From Lunularia cruciata (taxonomy: Eukaryota; Streptophyta; Marchantiopsida; Lunulariales; Lunulariaceae), in NCBI GenBank assembly GCA_948567375.1, contig OX419758.1, positions 12,281,001 through 12,345,000 on the forward strand: DNA of 64,000 nt. The letters run 5' to 3'. The notes beneath the pieces are model-generated. The model ran no database searches and had not been told where the DNA came from. It saw only the letters and a program-made list of their open reading frames with translations. How positions within the stretch are numbered: the stretch's first letter is position 1; every line of letters starts with the position of its first letter. Positions 11,941 through 21,981 of this stretch are shown here, in pieces. The translations under genes and the position numbers were made by a program.

Positions 11941-12043
11941 AGTCTCTTCCTCTCATCACGGTGGCAATTACGACAATGTCAATTGACCCCAAGGTCCATA
12001 ACAAGTTTTGATCAGCTTTACAACAAGATCCCTTCTTCCAAAT

Positions 12044-12467
12044 TGTTATAGTATGGAGTTTAGTGACATAGTTAGTAAGGCTTACAAAGTAGAGAATATG
12101 CCAAATTAGCCTAGAATATTCCAAAAGCATCTAGGAAGCTTCTTGGGAAGCTTCTCGACTAGTTTACTTGCGCTCCAAGCAGTAGCTTCTAGAAGGAAGC
12201 TTCTAGAAGCTCCTAACTAGCTTAGCTTGCACGCCAAGTAGGCGGCTTCTAGAAAGAAGCTTCTTGAGAAGCTTCCAAGTTAACTTGGCTCGCACTCTAA
12301 GAAAGTGGCTCAAGGAAGCTTCTTGAGAAGCTTGTCAAGGGCCTTGTATGCTACCTATAAATACTAAAGTCGAAGCTCATGCTAGGCATTCGGAGTGTTC
12401 CCTCATTCAAGTGTCCCAATGTGAGTTGTCATTCTCTTATTTCTCTTCTCGGATTTGGTCTTTTACA
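12044..12467 (+). repeat. 5' LTR of C2
   Basis: 424 bp, TGTTATAGTATGG to CTTTTACA. It contains a heat-shock-like triple GAAGCTTCTAGAA at 12196-12208 plus further GAAGCTTC blocks, and a TATA box CTATAAATAC near 12354. Confidence 0.85.
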
Positions 12468-12468
12468 T

Positions 12469-12479
12469 TGGTATCAGAG
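12469..12479 (+). other. Primer binding site of C2
   Basis: TGGTATCAGAG after the LTR, the initiator tRNA-Met type primer site shared with C1 and B2. Confidence 0.85.
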
Positions 12480-12738
12480 TAGGAATGGGATAGATGGAAT
12501 TTATGGACCACAAAATCCACTTCCACGAAACCATTGGGATTTCAAGTCCAAATACTACCCAAGCATCGTTTCACACAATTCATCACTTTGCACTTTGGAC
12601 AAGATTTTATGCATATGATCACCATATTTGAGGAACCCTTGGTGCTTCCGGTTGTAACTTATGGAGAATGGTGGACGTGTTGTTTCTATGTGTTAATAGA
12701 TTAGATAGATAGGGAGTGGTGTGATAGAGTAGCAACCA

Positions 12739-13575
12739 TGGTGGCAATACCCGATGTGATCATTGCTATGCAACAACAAATCAAGCACCTTACTCAATTG
12801 TTGGATGAACAAGATCTTTGACAACAAGAGTAGGTGGAGAGAGTACCAATTCAACAAGGAGAAGATTGGATCAGATTCCCTAAACCTAAGGTATTTGAAG
12901 GTAAGAATCTTTTGGGTGCAGTGGAGAATTTTGTGTTTGATTGTGAACATTATTTTGAAGTTAATAGTCTACAAGATGAGCAAAAATAGATTTCTTGGCT
13001 TCTAGCCAATTGGATGGAGTAGCAAAGCTATGGTGGAGATTCTGAGTGGAGCAAGCTAAACGACAAATTTTTGCACCAATCTTGACATGGGCAGAATTCA
13101 AGAGTGCAATAATTAGTTGGTTCTAAGCTACAAATGTCACATGAGCTGCACGAGATCAGTTGGCAGAGTTGAAATAGATTGGCTCTATAAGAATTTACAT
13201 CATGCAGTTCCAAAACAACATCATGCAAATTCCAAATATATTGGAAGGTGAAGCTTTGGATTGATTTGTGAGGGGCTTGAATGCAAGAACCAAATAAGGG
13301 GTAACCATGCAAGAGCCACAACACTTGGACGAAGCCATGCGGTTGGCCGAACTTTTTGATTCATAGGTGGCAACAACTTGGTCTTGACCTCGACCTCCAC
13401 AGAGCCTACCAATACACTACACACAAGTGGAGGAGCCAACACCAATGGAGATTGATGCCATTCAATGTAGACTACTTAGCATGATAGATAGAGAGAAACT
13501 ATAACAAAATGATGGTTGTTTTTATTGTTGCTGATTAGGGCATCGTATTGCCAAATGTCCACTCAAGAATGGACG
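12739..13575 (+). pseudogene. C2 gag and zinc knuckle (fossil)
   Basis: Gag-like sequence from about 12739 (MVAIPDVI, QQQIKHLTQLL) through a region matching C1 gag, then a knuckle of the C-x2-C-x4-H-x4-C type at about 13513-13572 (GCFYCC ... GHRIAKCP). It is more decayed than the pol part. Confidence 0.75.
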
Positions 13576-13679
13576 ACCTCAACAAGTTGCCCAGGTGGAG
13601 GTTGTAGAATAGAATGATCAGGGAAACAAGGAATCCTAATAGGAGATTTTAAGCCGCCTATTGGGAGCTTGATTAGTTC

Positions 13680-15720
13680 CAATGGGATTGAAGGCTCGAC
13701 CTATGCAAGTTTGCTTCACTTGCAAGGTACAATCTAATCGGGGTTGTAAGACTTTGGTTGATTCTAGAAGTTCAAAGAATTGTATGTCTATACAAGTAGC
13801 AAAGGAATTGGGTATTCCTATCAAGCCAATGATTGGAAGTAGTTTGATGATGGCGGATGGTAGAAAGGGTTTTGCATTCCGCACCTGCATCCTATTACCT
13901 TCAAGATTAGGAAGGAGTATTTGGAGTGTATGAGGTTTGTAATGGCACCTCTACACTATGATATCATTCTGGGTCTACCTTGGCTTGAACATCATAAGGT
14001 TCAATTTGATTGGACCCGCCGCCAAATTCAAGTACAACACCAAGGTAGGAATTTTGGATTAGGTTGTCTGGCACCTTGGAGTAAGACACCTAAGAATAAT
14101 CAGTCCCAAGATGGGAAGTTTGTCGAGAAGGTAGCCATAGAGCAAACCTTGAAGGGAGATGAGTCCCAAGATGGGAAGTTTGCCAAGAAGGCAACCACGC
14201 AGCAAGCTTGGAAGAGAGATGAATCCCTAAAAGGGAAGTTTGTTAGTAAAGAAGCCATAGAGCAAGCTTTGGAGGAAGATAAATTTGTATTCACGGTGTG
14301 GATCAAGCAAATTGCACAAGAACAATCTGCGGAGTGCCAAGAGCCTCATCAAGCAATGGTTGATCGGATAGTTAAGGAGTTTGCGGACGTGTTTCCGGAT
14401 GATCTATCAAAGGGATTACCCTCCAATCGAGGTATGCCCTTCAAGATCAAGTTATTTCCATGGAGTACTCCAATAAGTAGACTGATCTATTGGCTCTCAC
14501 CAAAGGGGTTTGAGGAGTTGCAAACAACACTTACTGAGTTATTGGAGAAGGACTTAATACAACATTGTACCTCTCCTTGGAGAGCACCGGTACTATTTGT
14601 TCCAAAGATGGAAGGACGACTTCATTTTTGTATTGATTATTGTGGACTCAATAAGAAAACCGTGAAGAATTCATATCCCTTGCCTTGGATTGATGAATTA
14701 CTTGATCAACTAAGTGGAGCACGTTACTTTTCCAAGTTGGGTCTTTGCACCGGCTACTAGGAAATTCCTATTGATAGAGAGGATGTGCAAAAGATTGCCT
14801 TTTGCATAAGGTATGGGCATTTAGAGTGCAGAGTTCTACCTTTCGGACACACTAATGCTCTAGCGGTCTTCATGGATCAGATGCATCGGGTGTTGGATAG
14901 ACTATTGGATTGGTCCGTGGTGGTGTTCTTGGATGATATCTTAATCTATAGTATGATAGATGTAGAACATGTGAATGATGTGCGAGAAGTCCTAAGTCAA
15001 CTATGACAATGGAAATTTTACTGCAAGAAGTTGAAGTGTGCCTTTTGGCAGAAGGAGGTAACCTTCTTGGGTCATAAGATCTCATCAAAGGGGATCAAGA
15101 TAGAAGAAGAGAAAATCAAGGCCAATACTAATTGGCCTACCTCAAAGGATGCTATAGAAGTACTGGCATTTAATGGATTGGCCAATTTTAACCAAGAGTT
15201 CATCCATTATTATGCTTATGTGGCTTCACCATTGACTTACCTCTTGGGTAAGAACTAGAGCTTCCAATGGACCACCAAGCATGAAGAAGCATTCCAGAAG
15301 TTAAAGCATATGGTGTCTTCAAGACCCATCCTTCAACCATATGATCCTCAACTACCTTGTGTGGTTGATTTTGATGCTTCTAACTTTGCAATTGGAGATG
15401 TGTTACAACAAGAATTCCCAATTGGACTACAATCCATTGCCTTTGTGTCTCACCGACTAAATACAGCAGAAATAAATTACTCTGCTTGGGATCGGGAACA
15501 ACTTGCAATGGTATATGCCACCAAGGTATGGAGGTATTATCTTTGGGGAAACAAGTGATCATGCAAACTAATCACAAGCCATTGTTGCAGACCCTACACT
15601 TGGAGCACATGAAGAGTCGACATCATCGATAGGAAGAGCAACTCCAATTGTTTGACATGAAACTTGAGTGCAAACTAGGTCGGTTCCATGTCATCCTTGA
15701 TGCTCTATCATGATGACATG
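13680..15720 (+). pseudogene. C2 protease, RT and RNase H region (fossil)
   Basis: Protease-like sequence (KTLVDS, AKELGIPIKP) is followed by the 60-bp repeats, then RT with LPPFKIKL-like lead-in, [25 protein letters not shown] and FLDDILIYS near 14920-14950. RNase H (VVDFDASNFAIG) begins near 15360. Order and motifs are those of plant Ty3/gypsy pol. Confidence 0.85.
14103..14282 (+). repeat. Three 60-bp in-frame repeats between protease and RT of C2
   Basis: Three tandem 60-bp units, each about [20 protein letters not shown] with variations, sit between protease and RT. C1 has the same three units at 10443-10622. The unit length is a multiple of three, so the repeat adds 20 residues per copy to a charged linker. 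Confidence 0.85.
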
Positions 15721-15849
15721 ATTTGAAGGCTCTTCCTTTCATCATGGCAATAATTACAACGGTGTTAATTGACCCTAAGGTCCATAATGAGTCTTGATCA
15801 GCTCTACAACAAGATTCCTTCTTCCAAATGGTACATGGTCATTTGACAA

Positions 15850-17240
15850 CATGTGACAAGGACTACAACACCTTCTCCTTCAAGGAAGGCCTTCTATTCC
15901 ATGCAGACTTGATCTATGTTCTAGCCAAAGGTGATCTTTGACTTGTGCACCTTCAAGAAGCCCATGATTTACCAATAGCTGGACACATGGGAGAAGACAA
16001 GGTCTTGGGCATCCTCCAACGCCAATGGTGGTGGCCCAACATGACACGAGATGTTCAGGACTCTGTCTGATTGTGTGAGAGTTGTCAATGTAACAAGGCC
16101 AGTAACCAAAAGCCGAGTGGATTCCTTTAGCCACTTCCCATTCCAGCTACTTGTTGGAAGCATTTGAGCTTAGATCTAATCACCTCCTTACGCAAGACAC
16201 AACAAGGTCACACAGCAATTGTGGTGTTTGTGGATAAGCTTAGTAAGAAAATCCATTTGGCACCAACGGTTGATATTATGGATGCTTCAACCTTAGCGCA
16301 ACTGTACTTCGATAATGTCTTCAAACATCATGGGATGCCACACGTACTCATCTCCAACCGTGATCCTTGCTTCACCGGAAAGTTTTGGCAAGCATTCTTC
16401 CAGCTACTTGGCACCAAGCTTGCTTTGTCCATAGTCTTTCATCTTCAAACTGATGGACAAATTGAATGTGCAAATTGCACCTTGGAAGATATGCTTTGTG
16501 TCTTTGTCAACATTCACCATACCAATTGGGATCAATGTCTTCTAGTTGTAGAGTTTGCATACAATAATTCTAAATAGATAAGCACCTCCTTTCTTTCTCA
16601 ATTTTGGCCAAGATCCCAAATTCTCTTCTTGCTCCTCCTCCGTCTCAAGTCCCCCATACTTCAACCTTCTTGACCACCATCTCAAAATCTCTCCAACAAG
16701 CTAAATTTCACCTCCTTGTTACTCAGAATTGTCAAAAACCATATGCAGACCATCATCGTTGTGATCTCACCTTTGAAGTTGGTGATAAAGTAATGTTATC
16801 TTCTAGTAATCTAACCCTCCCACTTGATACCCAAGTTCGTAAACTTGCCCCTTATTGGATAGGACCTTTTGATGTCACCCAAATTATCTCTCTTGTTGCT
16901 TATCCACTTGCCTTGCCTTGTCATATGCGCATCCATCTTGTCTTTTATGTTTCCAAGTTGAAACACTTTGTTCTTAACCCCTCTTCTTTCTCCTCTTGAG
17001 TCCAACCTCCTCATCTCCCTATCCCTATCAATGATCATGAGGAGTATGAAGTTGATCGTATCCTTATAGGATACGATCAGGACATTATTGCCACATCCAA
17101 CGAGGACACTGCCAACTTACGGAGTACAAGGTCCTTTGGAAAGGGTACTCCTTCATGATGCCACATGGGAACCTCTTTCTCACCTCCAAAATGCACAAAT
17201 GGCCATCCATGAGTTTGAAGCTTCAATGGCGATAAGGACG
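15850..17240 (+). pseudogene. C2 integrase and chromodomain (fossil)
   Basis: The zinc-binding part (HMGEDK and CESCQC region, 15960-16110) is followed by the DDE core (SLDLITSLRKTQQGHTAIVVF, then ISNRDPCFTGKFW and HLQTDGQIE) and the C-terminal part. A chromodomain-like end (EVDRIL; WEPLSHLQNAQ) lies at about 17040-17240. Chromodomains of this position bind methylated histone H3 in known chromoviruses. Confidence 0.8.
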
Positions 17241-17264
17241 TCACCAACTAGCGGTGGAGGAATA

Positions 17265-17674
17265 TGTAATAGTATGGAGTTTAGCGACATAGTTAGTAAG
17301 GCTTATAAAGTAGAGAATAAGCCAAATTAGCCTAGAATATTCCAAAAGCATCTAGGAAGCTTCTTGGGAAGCTTCTTGACTAGTTAACTTTGCTCCAAGC
17401 AGGAAGCTTCTAGAAGCTTATAACTAGCTTAGCTTGGACACCAAGTAGGCGGCTTCTAGAAGGAAGCTTCTTGAGAAGCTTCCTAGTTAACTTGGCTTGC
17501 ACTCTAAGAAACCGGCTCAAGGAAGCTTCTTGAGAAGTTTCTCAAGGGCCTTGTATGCTACCTATAAATACCAAAGCCAAAGCTCATGCTAGGCATTTGT
17601 AGTTTTACCTCATTCAAGTGTCCCAATGCGAGTTTCCATTCTTCTATTTCTCTCCTCGGATTTGGTCTTTTACA
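17265..17674 (+). repeat. 3' LTR of C2
   Basis: 410 bp, TGTAATAGTATGG to CTTTTACA, preceded by the purine tract GCGGTGGAGGAATA (17251-17264). Heat-shock-like block GAAGCTTCTAGAAGCTT at 17403-17419, TATA box CTATAAATACC near 17563. Confidence 0.85.
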
Positions 17675-17679
17675 CAAAT

Positions 17680-19110
17680 GGTACATGGTCATCTGACAGT
17701 AAGCAACAAGGAGTACAACACCTTCTCCTTCAAGGAAGGCCTTCTATTCTATACGGACCAGATCTATGTTTTAGCCAAAGGTGATTTCTGACTTGGGTGC
17801 CTTCAAGAAGCCCATGATCTACCAATAGTTGGTCACATGGAGGTGGACAAGACCTTGGGTATCCTCCAACACCAATGGTGGTGGCCTAACATGACACGAG
17901 ATGTTTGGGAGTTTGTCCAATCGTGTGAGAGTTGTCAATGCATAAAGGCTAGTAACCAAAAGCCAAGTAGACTTCTTTAGCCACTTCCCATTCCAACTAC
18001 TCATTGGGAACATGTGAGCTTAGATCTCATCACCTCCTTGCCCAAGACACAACAAGATCACACAGCAATTGTGGTGTTTGTGGATAAGCTTAGTAAGAAA
18101 ATCCATTTGGCACCAACAGTCGATATTGTGGATGCTCCAACCTTTGCGTTACTCTACTTTGATAATGTATTCAAACATCATGGGATGCCATGTGTACTCA
18201 TCTCCGACCGTGATCCTTGCTTCACCGGAAAGTTTTGGCAAGCCCTCTTCTAGATACTTGGCACCAAGCTTGCTTTGTCCATAGCCTTTCATACTCAAAC
18301 TGATGGACAAACTGATTGTGAAAATCGCACCTTGGAAGATATGCTTCATGCGTTCATCAACATTCACCATACCAATTGGGATGAATGTCTTGCAATAGTG
18401 GAGTTTGCATACAACAATTCTAAATAGGCAAGCACCGGATTCTCTCCTTTCTTTCTCAATTTTGGCCAAGATTTTCTTGTCCTAGATCCTCTTCTTGCTC
18501 CTTTCTCGGTCTTAGGTCCCTCATATTTCAACATTCTTGACCATTATATCCCAATCTCTCCAACAAGCCAAATCTCACCTCCTTGTTGCTCAAAATTGTC
18601 AAAAACAATATGCAGACCACCATCATCATGATCTCACCTTTGAAGTTGGTGATAAAGTCATGTTATCCTCTAGTAACCTCCCTCTTCCACTTGATACCTA
18701 ATTTTGTAAACTTGCCCCTAGTTGGATAGGACACTTTGATGTCACCAAAACTATCACTAGTGTTGCTTATCAACTTGCCTTACCTTGTCATATGCGTATA
18801 CATCTTGTCTTTCATGTTTCCAAGCTGAAAGCCTTTGTGCCTAACCCCTCTTCCTTTTCCTCTCAAGTCCAACCTCTCCCTCCTCATGTCCCTATCAATT
18901 ATCATGAGGAGTACAAAGTTGATCGTATTCTTGCACGTTGCCACATTCAACAAGGCCGTTGACAACATATTGAGTACAAGGTCCTTTGGAAAGAGTATCC
19001 CCTTCATGATGCCACATGGAAACCTCTTTCTCACCTCCAAAATGCACAGACTGCCATCCAAGAATTTGAAGCTTCATTGGCGACGAGGACGTCACCAACT
19101 TGCGGTGGGG
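17680..19110 (+). pseudogene. C1 integrase and chromodomain (fossil, after the C2 insertion)
   Basis: This continues C1 where it was cut. It shows the integrase zinc part (HDLPIVGHME, CESCQC), core (SLDLITSLPKTQQDHTAIVVFVDKL, ISDRDPCFTGKFWQ) and C-terminal chromodomain (about 18900-19090, with YKVLWK and WKPLSHLQNAQ). It matches C2 closely along its length. Confidence 0.85.
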
Positions 19111-19115
19111 GAATA

Positions 19116-19540
19116 TGTAACAATATGGAATTAAGAGACAAAGTAGTAGAGCTAACAAAGTAGCAAATAAGACAAATTGGCCTAGAATATTCTGGAAGTA
19201 TCTAGGAAGCTTCTTGGGAAGCTTCCTGGCTAGCTTAGCTTGCACCTCAAGTAAGTAGATTCTAAAAGGAAGCTTCTAGAAGCTTCCAACTAGCTTAGCT
19301 TGCACACCAAGTAGACGGCCTCTAGAAGGAAGTTTCTTGAGAAGCTTCCTGGTTAACTTGGCTTGCACTCTAAGAAAGCAGCTCAAGAAAGCTTCTTGAG
19401 AAGCTTCTCAAAGGCCTTGTATACTACCTATAAATACCAAAGCCAAACCTCATGCTAGGCATATGGAGTTTTCCTTCATTCAAGTGTCCCAATGTGAGTT
19501 TCCATTCTCCTATTTCTCTCCTTGGTCTTGGTCTTTTACA
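19116..19540 (+). repeat. 3' LTR of C1
   Basis: 425 bp, TGTAACAATATGG to CTTTTACA, with heat-shock-like block GAAGCTTCTAGAAGCTTC at 19269-19286 and TATA box CTATAAATACC near 19428. Preceded by the purine tract GCGGTGGGGGAATA. Confidence 0.85.
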
Positions 19541-19677
19541 TACTTTGTTAGTCAAAGTGATCTTTCTATGACACCTCTATCTGATCTTGCTAGCCCATCA
19601 TACCTTACATCCCTCTAGATGTTACCAAGTCAATTTTCACATCTAGATAATATTCTAGCTATTGGTATTACACTTTG

Positions 19678-20428
19678 GTACAATGTGTACCATTCAGTTG
19701 GATGCCTTCATCTAGGAGTTTAATAATTGTTGTGATTTGTAATAGATGCAAAACCCAACTTTGTTCACACCCTTTATGGCATGGAAGGGATTGTTTCAAC
19801 ACTTGGAGAGTCTACCAATGGACAACTATCATGAGTTCATGCGAGCTCATTTAGAGTAGATTGAGCTATGGAGACAATATTAGTCTTTGAACTATATCTC
19901 CATCACTTTAAGCTTAGTTTCTAGGGTAGATCTACAATACCCATGAGTTATAGCTTTAGTAGCATTGGTGGATCTATTGGAGATGGTGCTATTACAAGTA
20001 GAGGTACTACTACAAGAGGTAGTGTAGTACTAGGGTTTACTCCCATGGTGGGGTTCTTCTAGTGTTTGAGATAGAACTACTAAGGAATGTGGATTGACAA
20101 GTTGAAGAGCCTATAGGAGTCCAACAAAAGGCTGGACTGAGCCTACATAAGGTGTACATTTGCATGAGATGGCTAATCAGTTTTACTCAAGGAGTTATTG
20201 AGGCCCAAGCAGTCCAGTTTTGGTATAGGATTTTGGATAGGGAGTTGCAACATAAAATACATGATGTTATGTTGTTACATACTACTTCACCTACTTTGGT
20301 AGTGGTCTTTGGTTTGGCTGAGCATATTGGGCTCAACATGGTGGAGGAGAAAGTGGTGACATCTAGATTTGGTAAGGAGACCTCATCCATAGTTATTACT
20401 TCTTACATAGTGCTCCATGTTATGTTGG
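19678..20428 (+). pseudogene. Gag middle part of element A (fossil)
   Basis: It resumes element A after B1 and matches E gag in order: GTVGTIELDDFIQ-like start, PTLFTPFMAWKGLFQHLE, YHEF, then RLISFTQGV.EA.AVQFWY and SPTLVVVFGLAEHI.LNMVEE. It stops at the B2 insertion (GTTGG duplicated at 20424-20428 and 29497-29501). Confidence 0.85.
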
Positions 20429-21181
20429 TGTAATACCACAAGCTAGCCATATGATCTAGATGTAAAATTTGGTTTGGTATCATCTAGAATGATGTTATAC
20501 ATGATGGTTCTAGTAGATCAGATAGAAGTATCACCAAAAGAGTACTTCTACTAATAGAGCAGAAACCAAAATAGACTTGAGAACCTTAGAACCAATAAAT
20601 AGACATATGATTTAAAGGTGAGAATTGGTTTGGTAACATCTGGAAGGATGTTACACATGATGGAATAAACAGATCAGAAAGAGGTATCACCAAAAGGTGA
20701 CTTCTACTAATAGAGTAGGAACTAAAATATGCCTGAAATCTTTGAAGGCAATTTCGGAGGCCTAAACAGATGAATTAGGCCTCAAAAATGTGCAAATTTC
20801 CCTCCCCCCCAACAAGATAGAGGCTGGCCTACCCTCCCCATGGTTTGTCTTGTCGAGAGCTTTCCAAAGGTACCTTACTCACGTGATTTTGAGACTCCTA
20901 CAGGAATATTCCCTAAAAGATTCCCTATGGTCAAAGCTTATTTGACCAACCAGATAGGACCTAGACCAACATGTCACCCATCCAAGTAAGTAATCCAAGG
21001 GTGGAGCTTGATGACATGTCACCTATCTGTGTGCCTAATCCTATGGTGGAGCTTCCTTGGAGGAGATCCTCTTTGTCTATATAATAAAGAGAAGGTGCTA
21101 CTTTGAGGCACCAAATGTTGAGTGTGTAATCTGTGTTTTCTCTCTTCTCTTGTCCTCAGAGTATTACAATGGTATCAGAGC
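20429..21181 (+). repeat. 5' LTR of B2 (20429-21168) and primer binding site (21170-21181)
   Basis: 740 bp, TGTAATACCACAAGC to GAGTATTACA. It contains an internal tandem duplication of about 170 bp (20431-20600 and 20600-20765, both with CATATGAT, GGTTTGGTA and TTCTACTAATAGAG). A TATA-like TATATAATAAA lies near 21077. TGGTATCAGAGC follows the LTR. Confidence 0.85.
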
Positions 21182-21981
21182 GAGTGTCTTAGTCCAAGAG
21201 AGTGGATCACTCCTCTTGGAAAAGCACAAACTACTAAAACTGAGTAATTTGAGGTGGAGAACATAGAGTAATTGTTAGACTTAAGAAGGACTTTAGAGAG
21301 CAAACGGGATGGATGCACCAAGAGGAAAATTTTTTACACCTAGCTTTCCATTCCCAAATCCATTCCACATCAAGGTTATGTACATCTAGCGTGAACAAAA
21401 GAGTGTATTGCTAGTTTATCACTTTGGCGCAGAATTCATGGATAGGGTAATGAACTCACCAAACCCAGTGATTCTACCTATGGTGATATATGACAGAGAG
21501 TGGGATTTGACAATCTACATTCTATTATGATAATATGGATGCTCTTGTCCTCTCCCTTTCAACACTCAAGTAGAAATCCGTGTGAATCCTCTCCCTTTCA
21601 ACACTCAAGTAGAAATCCGTTATGTAGTGAGACCAAAAGTGATGTTTAGAGATTTTGTGGTTAGAAATTTTGGCAAGGAGTATTATCAACGAGTGATAGC
21701 TTTGGAGGTCCCAATAGTAGTTCCAATAGTTTTTGCGCCGTCCACAGTGATCATATTGACTCTATATTGAAGTAGACATTAGCAATTGAGTGTTGCAAGA
21801 ACCATGGATCCACAATTGCAAGAGAAGGTGCAAGGAATGCAAGGGATATTGAATGAATTCAAGAGATTAAGATGACCATGGAGACATTACAAAGTCAAGT
21901 GCAAATCCTCAAGAACAATCAAGCCATGCAAGAAGAAGAGCCGTTGTCGTCGGGAAAATAGCCCACGTGTACTCTTGAGGC

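Larger units (their letters stand above)
12044..17674 (+). mobile_element. Chromovirus C2 (Ty3/gypsy), nested in C1; broken
   Basis: A second copy of the C family inside C1. LTRs are 12044-12467 and 17265-17674, and a perfect 5-bp duplication CAAAT flanks it (12039-12043, 17675-17679). The C1 sequence CAAATGGTACATGG continues right after it, confirming the target. It carries gag, protease, RT, RNase H, integrase and chromodomain in the usual chromovirus order. It has about ten to fifteen breaks. The first 140 bases of the LTRs differ at about 5 percent of sites by eye. Confidence 0.9.
8435..19540 (+). mobile_element. Chromovirus C1 (Ty3/gypsy); broken
   Basis: It has 425-bp LTRs at 8435-8859 and 19116-19540, an iMet-type primer site after the first and a purine tract (GCGGTGGGGGAATA) before the second. 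The flanking duplication is TACTC (8430-8434) and TACTT (19541-19545), one change apart. Gag, protease, RT and RNase H lie before the nested C2 copy; integrase and chromodomain follow it. It has about a dozen or more breaks. LTR divergence by eye is several percent. Confidence 0.85.
7840..19672 (-). mobile_element. B1: remnant of a short-LTR chromovirus of the B type; broken
   Basis: A reverse-oriented short B-type LTR (7840-8406) is followed by 28 bp of other sequence, then C1, then a further partial reverse B-type LTR end (19541-19672, ending GGTATTACA). A perfect 5-bp duplication CTTTG flanks the unit. It therefore looks like what is left of one B-type insertion in element A, with almost no internal region. 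C1 later landed in it. Confidence 0.65.

Noticed and set aside
21170-21181. tRNA-Met match as a tRNA gene
   Set aside because: Only the 12-base primer complement is present next to an LTR; there is no cloverleaf.
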